Source: Brachyspira aalborgi (GTDB lineage: Bacteria > Spirochaetota > Brachyspiria > Brachyspirales > Brachyspiraceae). From it: a stretch of 64,000 nt of DNA. The position numbers were made by a program, and so were the translations under genes. The stretch is from positions 496,001-560,000 of the forward strand of contig NZ_SAXU01000001.1 of the NCBI RefSeq assembly GCF_008016455.1, read 5' to 3'. Shown piece after piece: positions 52,734 to 62,800 of the stretch (position 1 is its first letter; the number at the start of each line of letters is the position of its first letter). The notes beneath the pieces are model-generated. The model did no database searches, was not told the origin of the DNA, and was given only the letters and a program-made list of their open reading frames with translations.

Positions 52734-55700
52734 ATGGAAAACTCTGATATTGCAAATCTATTAATAGAAAGATTTATAGAAAGCGAAGAATATAAATCTC
52801 TAAATATAGATAATGTAAAAAATATATTTGGGCTTAAAGGCGGAAGCGATGCTTTATTTTTTGCCTCTATTTTTAAAGATAAAGGCGAAAGTTTTTTAAT
52901 AATTAAAGAAAATGAAAGCGAGGCTATGCTTTTAAGTCAGTCTCTAAATTTTTATAATATTCCAAATTATTATTTTCCCGATTACGATAGCATTCCATTT
53001 ACAAAAATGTCGCCGATAACGGATATCGCTCAAGAGAGAATAAATATTTTATACAAACTTATAAATAAAGAAAAATGCGTAATAGTATCGACTATAAATT
53101 CAATAACTAAAAAAATTCCTAACAAAAAAGATTTAGAAAAATTATATATAAACTTAAAAGTTAATGACAAAATTAATTTAGAAGATTTAAGATTAAAGTT
53201 AAACGATTTGGGTTATATAATAGATATAGATATTTCAGAAAAAGGAACTGCCGCTATTCGAGGAAGCATAATAGATATTTTTTCCGTAGGATATGATAAT
53301 CCCATTAGAATAGAAATGTTTGACGATTATATTGAAAGTATTAGAATGTTTAAGATAGAAGACGGGCGTTCATTTGAAAATTTGGAAGAGATTATTATTT
53401 ATCCCGTTAGAGAAGCTATATATAGCGATTCTATGATAGAAGAATTTTTAAAAAGAGAAAATATTGAGGCGGAACTTAAAGAAAATATATCTAAAAATAA
53501 ATATTTTGCAGGAAGTGAAAATTTACTTTCTTTATTTTATTCAGACTTGGAAACTATATTTGATTATTTTAAAGATAAAATAATATTTTTAGACGATTAT
53601 ATAAAATTAGAAAATAAATTAATAAATATATTTGATTCTATAGAAGAAAATTTTAATAGCGCGGATAATATTTTTAATATAATAGAAAGTCCAAATAAAT
53701 TATATATAGACTCTAATTATTTTGACGAAATAATAAAAAAATCAATCAATATAACTCATTTTATAATTGAAAATAATACATATCAATTTAATTTTAGCAA
53801 AGGAGAATCTTTCAAATCGAGATTAACGGATTTTTTAGATTATATAAAAGATTACAGAGAAAAAGATTATTTAATAATTTTATCAACGGGACATTATGAC
53901 CAGGCAAATAGATTTTATAAAATAACGCGAGAATTAAAACCGACTATAATCGGAGCAGAAGACGATATAAACATAAAAGAAAAATCGGAAATTATTATAG
54001 CAAGCAACGATAGAGAACTTGATTTATCAAATAATAAAAATAATTTCTATATTATAACCGCTCCTTCTTCTTCAGGATTTATAAAAGAAGATATAAAAAC
54101 TATATTCATAGCCGATTGGGAAGTATTTGGAAGAAAAAGAAAAAAGATAAAAAAACTTCCTAAAGTAAATAAAAATATAATAGACACTTTTGTCGATTTA
54201 AATGTCGGCGATTATGCAGTTCATGTAAATTATGGAATAGGAAAATATTTAGGCTTAACTAGAAAATCATCCAACGGAAAAGAAAAAGATTATTTAACTT
54301 TGGAATATTTGGAAGGCGATAAATTATATATTCCCGTAGAGCAAATGAATTTTGTTCAAAAATATATTTCAGGAGGCGGACATACTCCAAGATTAACTTC
54401 TTTAAGAACGAGCGCTTGGGAGAAAATAAAGAGCAGAGCTAAAGCGGACGCTTTAACTACGGCAAGAGATTTGATAAGGCTATATGTAATAAGGTCTAAT
54501 ATTCAGGGAAATATTTACGGACATGACACTCAATGGCAGGACGATTTTGAAGCTTCATTTAAATACGAAGAAACTCAAGACCAATTAAGAGCGATTAACG
54601 ATATTAAAAAAGATATGGAAAGCGGTAAAATGATGGATAGGCTCGTATGCGGAGATGTGGGATTTGGAAAAACAGAAGTCGCTTTTAGAGCTATTTTTAA
54701 GGCAATAATGGCGGGAAAACAATGCGCCATGCTATGTCCGACTACTATTTTATCTCAACAGCATTATAATAACGCTAAAAAAAGATTTGAAGATTTCCCG
54801 ATAACGATAAACGCTTTAAACAGATTTGTAAATATGAAACAAGCTCAAGAAAATAAAGAGAGCTTAAAAAACGGAGAATGCGATTTAATAATAGGAACTC
54901 ATGCACTTTTGTCAAAAGATATTGAATTTAAAAATTTGGGATTAATAGTAATAGACGAAGAGCAGAGATTTGGCGTAAAACATAAAGAAACTTTAAAAAA
55001 ATTAAGATTAGAAACGGATGTTTTAACTTTATCGGCGACTCCGATTCCTCGAACTTTAAATATGGCTTTAACGGGAATAAGAGATATAAGCGTAATAGAA
55101 ACTCCGCCTTTAAATAGAATTCCCGTAAAAACTTTTGTAATGGAATTTAACGAAGAGATTGTAATATCGGCGATAGATAGAGAACTTAAAAGAAAAGGAC
55201 AAATATTTTATTTATATAATAGAGTCGAAGGAATTGATTCTTTCGCGCTTATGATAAAAAAATTATGTCCAAAAGCAAGAATATGCGTAGCTCATGGAAG
55301 AATGTCGGGAAATCAATTAGAAAAAATAATGAGAGATTTTATAGATTATAAATACGATATATTGGTTTCTACAACGATAATAGAAAACGGAATAGATATA
55401 CCAAACGCCAATACTATATTAATAGAAAACGCCCATACTTTCGGATTGTCGGAACTTTATCAATTAAGAGGAAGAGTCGGAAGAAGCGATAGAGAGGCTT
55501 ACGCTTATATGTTTTATCCCGCTAATTTGTCTTTAAGCGAAATTGCATATAAAAGATTATCTGCAATATCGGAACATACAGATTTGGGAGCTGGATTTAA
55601 AATAGCGATGAGAGATTTAGAGATAAGAGGAGCAGGAAATATTTTAGGAGATGAGCAGTCGGGAATGATTTATCAAGTAGGATACGAATTATACACTCAA

Positions 55701-56357
55701 ATGCTTGAAGAGGCTACTAACGAATTTAAAGGCGATATTAAAGAAGTCACTTTTGATACGGTTATAGATTTTAAATACGATTTATATATACCCGATTTTT
55801 ATATTTCGGATGTTAAAGAAAAAATATCGGTTTATAAATTAATTCTTCGTTCTCAAAGCGATGAAGATATAGAATCTTCAAAAGAATATATGACTGACAA
55901 ATATGGAAAAATTCCTAAAGTAATAGAAGATATATTTGAAATAGCCAAACTTAAAGTAATATTGAAGAGAGCGAGAATATTATCGGTTATAGAAGGACAA
56001 AATTGCTTATATGTTAAATTAGATAAATATTCGCATATAGATACAAATAAACTTATGCAATTAATTAATTCAAAAGATTCTAAAATAAAATTTGATTTGA
56101 ATAATTTTAATCAACTTATAATATCCGATATTGAAGACGCTGAAAATAATTTAAACTTAAAAATAGAGAAAGTAAGAAATTTAGTTTTGGCGATTGAAAG
56201 CCATGAAATCAATATTAAAAAAGATAATAACGATAATAAAATTAAAGACATTATAGAAGAGAATTTAGAATCTCAAAAAATCGAAAATAAAAAATCGCCT
56301 ATTAAAAGAAATGTAAGAAAAAAGCCTTTAAAAGTAATAATAAGAAAATCAAAGTGA
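52734..56357 (+). CDS. mfd: Transcription-repair coupling factor Mfd
   Basis: Mfd removes stalled RNA polymerase and recruits UvrA. The 1207-residue protein is the usual size. It has UvrB-like domain 1 (NYYFPDYDSIPFTKMSP), a Tudor-like RNAP-interaction domain (VGDYAVHVNYGIGKYLGL), and helicase motifs CGDVGFGKTEVAFRA, DEEQRFGVKHKE, SATPIPRTLNMAL and GRVGRSDREAYAY. The C-terminal domain follows, with a charged Lys-rich tail. The start has GAGG. Confidence 0.97.
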   Translation: MENSDIANLLIERFIESEEYKSLNIDNVKNIFGLKGGSDALFFASIFKDKGESFLIIKENESEAMLLSQSLNFYNIPNYYFPDYDSIPFTKMSPITDIAQERINILYKLINKEKCVIVSTINSITKKIPNKKDLEKLYINLKVNDKINLEDLRLKLNDLGYIIDIDISEKGTAAIRGSIIDIFSVGYDNPIRIEMFDDYIESIRMFKIEDGRSFENLEEIIIYPVREAIYSDSMIEEFLKRENIEAELKENISKNKYFAGSENLLSLFYSDLETIFDYFKDKIIFLDDYIKLENKLINIFDSIEENFNSADNIFNIIESPNKLYIDSNYFDEIIKKSINITHFIIENNTYQFNFSKGESFKSRLTDFLDYIKDYREKDYLIILSTGHYDQANRFYKITRELKPTIIGAEDDINIKEKSEIIIASNDRELDLSNNKNNFYIITAPSSSGFIKEDIKTIFIADWEVFGRKRKKIKKLPKVNKNIIDTFVDLNVGDYAVHVNYGIGKYLGLTRKSSNGKEKDYLTLEYLEGDKLYIPVEQMNFVQKYISGGGHTPRLTSLRTSAWEKIKSRAKADALTTARDLIRLYVIRSNIQGNIYGHDTQWQDDFEASFKYEETQDQLRAINDIKKDMESGKMMDRLVCGDVGFGKTEVAFRAIFKAIMAGKQCAMLCPTTILSQQHYNNAKKRFEDFPITINALNRFVNMKQAQENKESLKNGECDLIIGTHALLSKDIEFKNLGLIVIDEEQRFGVKHKETLKKLRLETDVLTLSATPIPRTLNMALTGIRDISVIETPPLNRIPVKTFVMEFNEEIVISAIDRELKRKGQIFYLYNRVEGIDSFALMIKKLCPKARICVAHGRMSGNQLEKIMRDFIDYKYDILVSTTIIENGIDIPNANTILIENAHTFGLSELYQLRGRVGRSDREAYAYMFYPANLSLSEIAYKRLSAISEHTDLGAGFKIAMRDLEIRGAGNILGDEQSGMIYQVGYELYTQMLEEATNEFKGDIKEVTFDTVIDFKYDLYIPDFYISDVKEKISVYKLILRSQSDEDIESSKEYMTDKYGKIPKVIEDIFEIAKLKVILKRARILSVIEGQNCLYVKLDKYSHIDTNKLMQLINSKDSKIKFDLNNFNQLIISDIEDAENNLNLKIEKVRNLVLAIESHEINIKKDNNDNKIKDIIEENLESQKIENKKSPIKRNVRKKPLKVIIRKSK

Positions 56358-56373
56358 AAATTTTTCTAAATAA

Positions 56374-56405
56374 AAACCCCTATGCTCTTTTGAACATAGA
56401 GGTTT
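56374..56405 (+). terminator. Hairpin after mfd
   Basis: AAACCCCTATG (56374-56384) pairs with CATAGAGGTTT (56395-56405) with one C-A mismatch and a 10-nt loop. The trailing T run is short. Confidence 0.6.
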
Positions 56406-56479
56406 TGGCTTAAATCTTTATTTTATTAGTATATATAAAATTTTATACAATTTAATTTAGATTAATTATAATTTAAATT

Positions 56480-56507
56480 TTGACAAATAAAAATATTCTG
56501 TTATAAT
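56480..56507 (+). promoter_or_regulatory. Promoter predicted to give a leaderless Rpn mRNA
   Basis: TTGACA (56480-56485) and TATAAT (56502-56507) are 16 bp apart and the ATG at 56514 comes 6 nt later, as at the broken copy near 44400. Confidence 0.8.
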
Positions 56508-56513
56508 AATCTT

Positions 56514-57401
56514 ATGAATAACAAACCATTTAATCCACTAAACGATTGTTTTGTTCGGTATTTCTTTACTGATAAAGGAGGCGAAAAAGTTCTTCTTGAT
56601 TTTATAAACGCCGTTATGATTAGCGCAGACATGAAAACTTTTAAAGCCGTTGAAATTCTTAATCCGTTTAATTTGAAAAGACATTATAAAGATAAAGAAA
56701 CTATTGTAGATGTGAAATGTATAACCAAAAACGGAACGGTTGTAATTATCGAAGTTCAATTATCGGGCAATTCAAGATTTCCCGAAAGAATACTTTATTA
56801 TTGGTCTGCAAATTATAGTAAACTTTTAAAGAAAGGCGAAGAGTATGAATACTTAACGCCTGTGATTAGTATCAATCTTCTTAATTTTAATTTGAATAAA
56901 AAGAATAGCAATGTGCATAGCTGTTATATGATTTATGATACTAAAAATAAAAATCTATTAACCGACCATTTGCAAATACATATAATAGAATTAAAGAAAT
57001 TTAAATTTAATGATAATGATTTAAAAAATGATTTAAATTATTGGCTTGGATTTTTTACAACTAATAACATGGAGGCTTATATGTCAGAAATAGTAAAAGA
57101 AAAACCTATAATGGAAGAAGCGCATAAGAGGTATAATAATTTTATAAGAAGCCGATTAATGATGACCGAGTATGAGAAAAAAGAACTTTATCAATACGAT
57201 AAACAAATATCGCTTGAAGATAAAAGGCGAGAAGGAATTAAAGAAGGCATGAAAAAAGGAAAACTTGAAGGAATAAAAAACGAAAAATATTCAATAGCCA
57301 AAACCTTAAAACAAATGAACATGGACGATGCATCCATAAGCAAAGCTACAGGATTAACAATTAAAGAAATCCAAAATATAAGCGCTCACGGAAAAAATTA
57401 A
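56514..57401 (+). CDS. Rpn-family recombination-promoting nuclease (putative transposase)
   Basis: The 295-residue protein begins NPLNDCFVRYFFTDKGGEKV and has the PD-(D/E)xK core DVKCITKNGTVVIIEVQL. A helical middle follows, then a C-terminal charged coiled segment (DKRREGIKEGMKKGKLEG) ending in the helix-turn-helix-like SKATGLTIKEIQNI. Rpn proteins can stimulate RecA-independent recombination in other bacteria. This is the full-length relative of the broken gene at 43498-44400. A glycosyltransferase gene follows after 30 nt. Confidence 0.85.
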   Translation: MNNKPFNPLNDCFVRYFFTDKGGEKVLLDFINAVMISADMKTFKAVEILNPFNLKRHYKDKETIVDVKCITKNGTVVIIEVQLSGNSRFPERILYYWSANYSKLLKKGEEYEYLTPVISINLLNFNLNKKNSNVHSCYMIYDTKNKNLLTDHLQIHIIELKKFKFNDNDLKNDLNYWLGFFTTNNMEAYMSEIVKEKPIMEEAHKRYNNFIRSRLMMTEYEKKELYQYDKQISLEDKRREGIKEGMKKGKLEGIKNEKYSIAKTLKQMNMDDASISKATGLTIKEIQNISAHGKN

Positions 57402-57431
57402 ACTGCTGAATTTTTTAATTAAGGAAAAATA

Positions 57432-58559
57432 ATGCCGAAAGTTTCAGTAATTTTGCCAATATACAATGTCGAAAAATATTTAAGAAAATGTTTAGATAGC
57501 GTTATAAATCAAACTTTTAAGGATATTGAAATAATATGCATTAACGATTGCTCCGCCGACAACTGCGAAAATATAATTTTAGAATATGCAAAAAAAGACG
57601 GCAGAATAAAAATCATAAATAATGAAAAAAATTATGGAATTGGTTTTTCTCGCAATATTGGAATTAATGAAAGTTCGGGAGAATATATTTCTTTTATAGA
57701 CGCTGACGATTATATCGAAAAAGATTATATTGAAATTTTATATAATACGGCGATTAAAAATAAAGCCGATATAGTTTTTACAAATAATATAAATATAGTA
57801 AGAGATAAAATAATAAAACCTTATTATCATAACAGAATAAATATTTGGAAAAAGAAATTTAGAGAAAATGAAACTTGGAAAGAAGGAATAAGTGATTTTA
57901 ATGTAAATACTCCCGAAAAGGAAAATACTCCCGAATATCCTTTAGTTTCTACGGTTAATAAAATATTTAAAAAAGATTTTATAGAAAAAAATAATTTGAA
58001 ATTTCAAAATTATATCGTTTCGGAAGATACGGAATTTTTTTATAAATATTTATTATATTCTCCGAAAAAATTTTATAATAACGAAGCAAAATATTATTAT
58101 GTTCAAAGAAAATCATCTTTAACGCATTCTATAGAAAAAGACAATCAAATGATTACGGACGCTTTATCGGTATTCAAAAATATATTTAATATTTATAAAG
58201 AAAAAAAAATAGAATTATTGAAAGATGCAAATTATTATAATTTTAATTCTTTTCTTTTTGTATTCAATAATTATAAAGCTCAAAATAAAAATGAATTTTA
58301 TAAAAAATGCCATGATTTAATGAAAGATTTGAATGTCGAAATAGACAAAGATAAACATCCTTTCGAGGCTTATTCCTGCCATATAATGAAAACGAACGGC
58401 GATTATAATATTTATTTGTATAAAGTTGAAAGAATAAAGAAAAAAGTTTTTTCAGTCGCTTGGTGGATTCCTTCTATAACTTTGAGAGAAAAATATAAAA
58501 AATATAATTTGAATAAAATTGCAAAAAAGAAGTTTGAAGAAGAATTAAAAAATCAATAA
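57432..58559 (+). CDS. Family 2 glycosyltransferase
   Basis: The 375-residue GT-A enzyme starts VSVILPIYNVEKYLRKCLDS and has the metal motif region FIDADDY (D90-D93) and a later EDTEFFYKYL stretch. It adds a sugar from a nucleotide donor to a surface glycan. The C-terminus carries AWWIPSITLREKYKKY (from W344), related to the N-terminal motif of the cassette proteins at 33865 and 38037. The ATG is preceded by AAGGA. Confidence 0.9.
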   Translation: MPKVSVILPIYNVEKYLRKCLDSVINQTFKDIEIICINDCSADNCENIILEYAKKDGRIKIINNEKNYGIGFSRNIGINESSGEYISFIDADDYIEKDYIEILYNTAIKNKADIVFTNNINIVRDKIIKPYYHNRINIWKKKFRENETWKEGISDFNVNTPEKENTPEYPLVSTVNKIFKKDFIEKNNLKFQNYIVSEDTEFFYKYLLYSPKKFYNNEAKYYYVQRKSSLTHSIEKDNQMITDALSVFKNIFNIYKEKKIELLKDANYYNFNSFLFVFNNYKAQNKNEFYKKCHDLMKDLNVEIDKDKHPFEAYSCHIMKTNGDYNIYLYKVERIKKKVFSVAWWIPSITLREKYKKYNLNKIAKKKFEEELKNQ

Positions 58560-58566
58560 AAAATTA

Positions 58567-59826
58567 TTACGATTTTATTCTCGCTATAAATATATTTTCT
58601 ATTTTTTCTATATTTTCAATCGCTTTTGTTATTTTATTTATATTCGCCTCTTTCAATATAAACATAAAATTATTGTTTTTTTCTTTTGACTCTTCTATTA
58701 TAATTTTATTTTCAACAAAAGATTTATTAAAAGTTTCAAAATTATTTTTTGAAGAAGAAAATCTTATATAAAAAATTTCATTTTTTTCTTTAAAATCTTT
58801 AACTTTTATATCGTTATTTTTTTCTACAAATCCTAAAATTGGAATTCTTAATTTGTCGGTTATAATAGAATTTCTTGCGATTGTTATAGCGTCAGAAACT
58901 ATTGCACTGCTTGTCGGGCGTCCTCCAGCTCCCGCTCCGTAAAATACATTATCTCCCGACCTATCGCCCACAACCGTAATTGCATTAAAAGCGTAATCGA
59001 CTTTTGAAAGCATATTATCTTCTTTAAGCATAGTTGGAATTACAAATATAAAAACATTATTATCTTTGTCTATGCTAGCTTCCGCTATTAATTTTATCGT
59101 ATAGTTAAATTCTTTAGCAAAAACTATATCGGAAAGCTCGATATTTCTTATTCCTCTTATAAATATTTTATTCATATCTATAATATTTGAAAAAGCTATT
59201 GACGACAATATGCATAATTTATGAGCCGTGTCTATTCCGTCTATATCAAAAGTCGGGTTAGCTTCAGCGTATCCTTTCTCTTGAGCGTCTTTTAAAACGA
59301 CATTGAAATTAAGATTATTTTTAGTCATATTCGTTAAAATAAAATTGCAAGTTCCGTTTAATATTCCGTAAACCGATTCTATTTTATCCGAAACCAAACT
59401 TTCTTTAAGCGCTTTTATTATAGGAACTGCGCCCGCAACCGAAGCTTCAAAAGCTATGTCGGTTTTTCTATTTGCCACAATCTCCGAAAAACAATTTGCA
59501 AGCAAAGCTTTATTTGCCGTAACGACTCCTTTTTTCGCTTCCATTATTAAAGTTTTAGCCGTATCCATTCCGCCCAAAACTTCTATAATTATATCGATTT
59601 CTTTATCGTTTAATATATCGTTTAAATCTTTAGTTTTTATTTCTATAGAATCAAGATATTTGTCGTTTTTTACTTTATCTATATTTCTACTAAAAACGGT
59701 TTTTATTTTTAATTTTATTCCCGTTCTTTTCTCTATAGTTTGATTATTTTCGATAATAGTTTTTACCGTATCTTTTCCGACATGTCCGTAGCCTGCGACA
59801 GCTATCTTAAATTCTTTTTTATTCAT
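58567..59826 (-). CDS. hom: Homoserine dehydrogenase
   Basis: The enzyme reduces aspartate semialdehyde to homoserine, leading to threonine and methionine. The 419-residue protein has the dinucleotide fold AVAGYGHVGKDT (9-20), TANKALLAN and YGILNGTCNFILTNM. The catalytic-domain stretch AQEKGYAEANPTFDIDGIDTAHK, AGAGGRPTSSAIVSD and a C-terminal ACT-like region follow, which suggests feedback control. It starts 5 nt after the stop of the upstream activase-like gene. Confidence 0.95.
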   Translation of the reverse strand: MNKKEFKIAVAGYGHVGKDTVKTIIENNQTIEKRTGIKLKIKTVFSRNIDKVKNDKYLDSIEIKTKDLNDILNDKEIDIIIEVLGGMDTAKTLIMEAKKGVVTANKALLANCFSEIVANRKTDIAFEASVAGAVPIIKALKESLVSDKIESVYGILNGTCNFILTNMTKNNLNFNVVLKDAQEKGYAEANPTFDIDGIDTAHKLCILSSIAFSNIIDMNKIFIRGIRNIELSDIVFAKEFNYTIKLIAEASIDKDNNVFIFVIPTMLKEDNMLSKVDYAFNAITVVGDRSGDNVFYGAGAGGRPTSSAIVSDAITIARNSIITDKLRIPILGFVEKNNDIKVKDFKEKNEIFYIRFSSSKNNFETFNKSFVENKIIIEESKEKNNNFMFILKEANINKITKAIENIEKIENIFIARIKS

Positions 59827-59831
59827 TTTTT

Positions 59832-62800
59832 CTATATTCCCATTTTAATAAAACCGCGTTCTTCAAAATATTCTTCTTTTTCATCGTATAAAACTACGGT
59901 TTTGTCGCTTATAGAATCTTTAGCCGAACGAACGAAAAATTCCAATCTGTTAATCGTATTTACTTCGCTTGCTCCAGCGTCCATATCCAAATAAAGAAGA
60001 TTCAAATCGGGATATCTCGTTTTTAATCTCGTTTCAATTCCTCTCGCTATAATATGATTTGCAATACAACCGAAAGGCTGTAAACAAAGCACATTATTAA
60101 CGCCTTCTTCGGCAAAAGTCGCTATCTCTCCTGGCAAAAGCCAAGCCTCGCCAAATTGATTCGTCAAAGAAATAATTTTTGAAGCGTTTTCGGCTATATG
60201 TCTTATATGATGAGCGGGACGAAAACCTTTAAATTTTGACATAATTTGATTTATAGAGTCTATTCTCGCGTCAATAAGTTTTTCGGATAATTTAGAACCG
60301 TAATAACCTAAAAACGAAACTTCTCTCGCATGTTTTTCTTTATTTACCTGCTCGCTTATAACTTTTTGAACGAAGAAATCGAATACAGGCGGAACTATAA
60401 CTTCCACTCCTTTAGCCATAAGCCAATCGCAAACATCTCCGTTGGCAAAATTATTGTATTTAACATATATCTCGCCGACTAATCCAGCTTTAGGCAAATA
60501 TAAATCTTTAGTTTCAATAGCGTTAAACTCTACAACGGCTTGCTTTAATAATTTATCGGTAGCTTTAAGAGAAAAATCTTTTGGATGCAAGGCTATATAT
60601 TTATTTGCCAAAGCTAAAGCCTCTCCTTTTTTTGTCTCTCTAACCGCCGTGTAATAATACATTGTAGAAATAGCGTCCGCATAAGGCATAGCGACAATTC
60701 CCTCTTTCATCATATCCATTTTTGAAAGCTCGAATCCAGGCTGGTCGTTTATAACCGTCAAACCAACCGTTACTACTGGAACATCTGGATAGCCCGCGTT
60801 TATCAATCCTCTTTTTATTAAAGAAGCGTAATTACTTGCTCGGCATTGTCCTCCCGTTTGAGAAATTCCCGCCGCAATTTTATCCGTATCATATTTTCCG
60901 CTTTGAACCGCTCTTATTATATCGCCTATAACTATTGTAGCGGGATAACAAATATCCTGATTTGCATATCTTAATCCCAATTCTACAGATTCAATATCTG
61001 GGTCAGGCAAAGATATCGTTTCATAACCGCTCCTTTCAAGCAAAGTTAGAATCATTGGGTCGTAAAAATAACCGAATTTAGGAACGAGTATTTTTCTTTT
61101 TTCATTCTTTTCGTATCTTTTAATATATGTTCTTTCTGGTTTTTCTCTATAAACAAAATTGCCTTTCATTTTCATGCTTTCTATCATAGAGCGAATTCTT
61201 AATCTTATACTTCCTGGACTTGATATTTCATCTACTTTAATTAAAGTTGGATTTTTACCATAAGAATTTAATATTGATTTTATCTCGTCCGAAGTAGTGG
61301 CATCTGGTCCGCAACCAAAACTATTTATTTGAATTACTTCAAGTTTTAAGTCTTTTTGAGCCGCCGCCCATAAAGCAGCCTTAAACATTTTATTAGGATA
61401 AGACCATTGAGTTAAAACTTGAACATCGGCAAGAGATTGGTCTATATCTAAACCGTCTTCAGTCAAAACATTTATTCCGAAAGACGCTATAGTTTCGGGT
61501 ATTTTATGATTTATTAAAGGGTCTATATGATAAGGACGACTTACTATAAGAATTGTCGGAGTTTGAGTCTCTTTAGCATATTTTATTATTTTTTCGCCTT
61601 CTTTTTTCAATTCTTCTTTTACTCTAACTTGCTCTTTTAAAGCCTTTTTAAACGCTTTGTCAAAATCTTTTTTATCTATTGCCAAAATATTAACGAAATA
61701 GGCTTTGCATCCTTTATATAATAAATCTTCATTTAAAAAACTTATTATTGGAGCGTCAAAAGGAATGCCGAATTTTGTTAGCGGACTTATAGAACTATCT
61801 ATAACATCGGGATAACCTGTCACAACGGGACAGTTATAACTATTAACGCTTCCATCCTCTTCGCTTTTTTCCAAAACTACGGAAGGATAAAATATTCTAT
61901 CGACTCCCGATTCTATTAAATCGTAAATATGTCCGTTTGCTATTTTTGCAGGAAAACATATATTATCGCTCATAACCGTTCCCGAACCTTTTTCTGCAAT
62001 TGACATACTTGAAGGCGAGGATAATTGAACTCTATAACCGCATTCTGTAAGTATCGTAGCCCAAAAAGGAAAATTTTGATACATATTTAAAACTCTTGGA
62101 ATTCCTATAACGCCCTTTATTTTGTCAGTCGCTGGCGCTAAAGGTCTTTCAAAAAGAAGAGAAAGTTTTTTTTGCGTAATATCCATTCCGTATTTTCTTT
62201 CTTTATTTCCTTTATTTGAAAATATTCTTTCGCATTTATTTCCCGTGTAGAAAGATTTTGAATCTTTAAATTTTAATCTTGTAACCGTGCATAGATTTTC
62301 ACAACCTTTACAAGTTAATTGTCTTCTTTCATAATCGTTTGCTTCCTGTAAATTATCTAAACCTATAAAAGTAGTTTTTTCATTTTTAACTTTGAAAGTG
62401 TCTAAAGAGAGCAAAGCGCAACCGTAAGCTCCCATTAATTCCGATATATCGGGACGAATTACTTTTCTATTTAAGAATTTTTCAACCGAACGAAGAACTG
62501 CCGAATTTTTGAAAGTTCCGCCTTGAACGACTATATTATCTCCCAAAATTGAAGTGTCGGTAATTTTCAATACTTTAGTAAAACAATTTAAAGTGACGCT
62601 TTTTGCAAGTCCTGCCGAAATATCCGCGACTGAAGAGCCTTCTCTTAATGATTGTTTAACTTTGCTATTCATAAATACCGTGCATCTGCTTCCCAAATCG
62701 CATGGACTAACGCTTTCGCAAGCAATATCGGCAAAATCTGCAACTTTATAACCCATTCCTCGCGCAAAAGTTTCTATAAAAGAACCGCAACCCGAAGAAC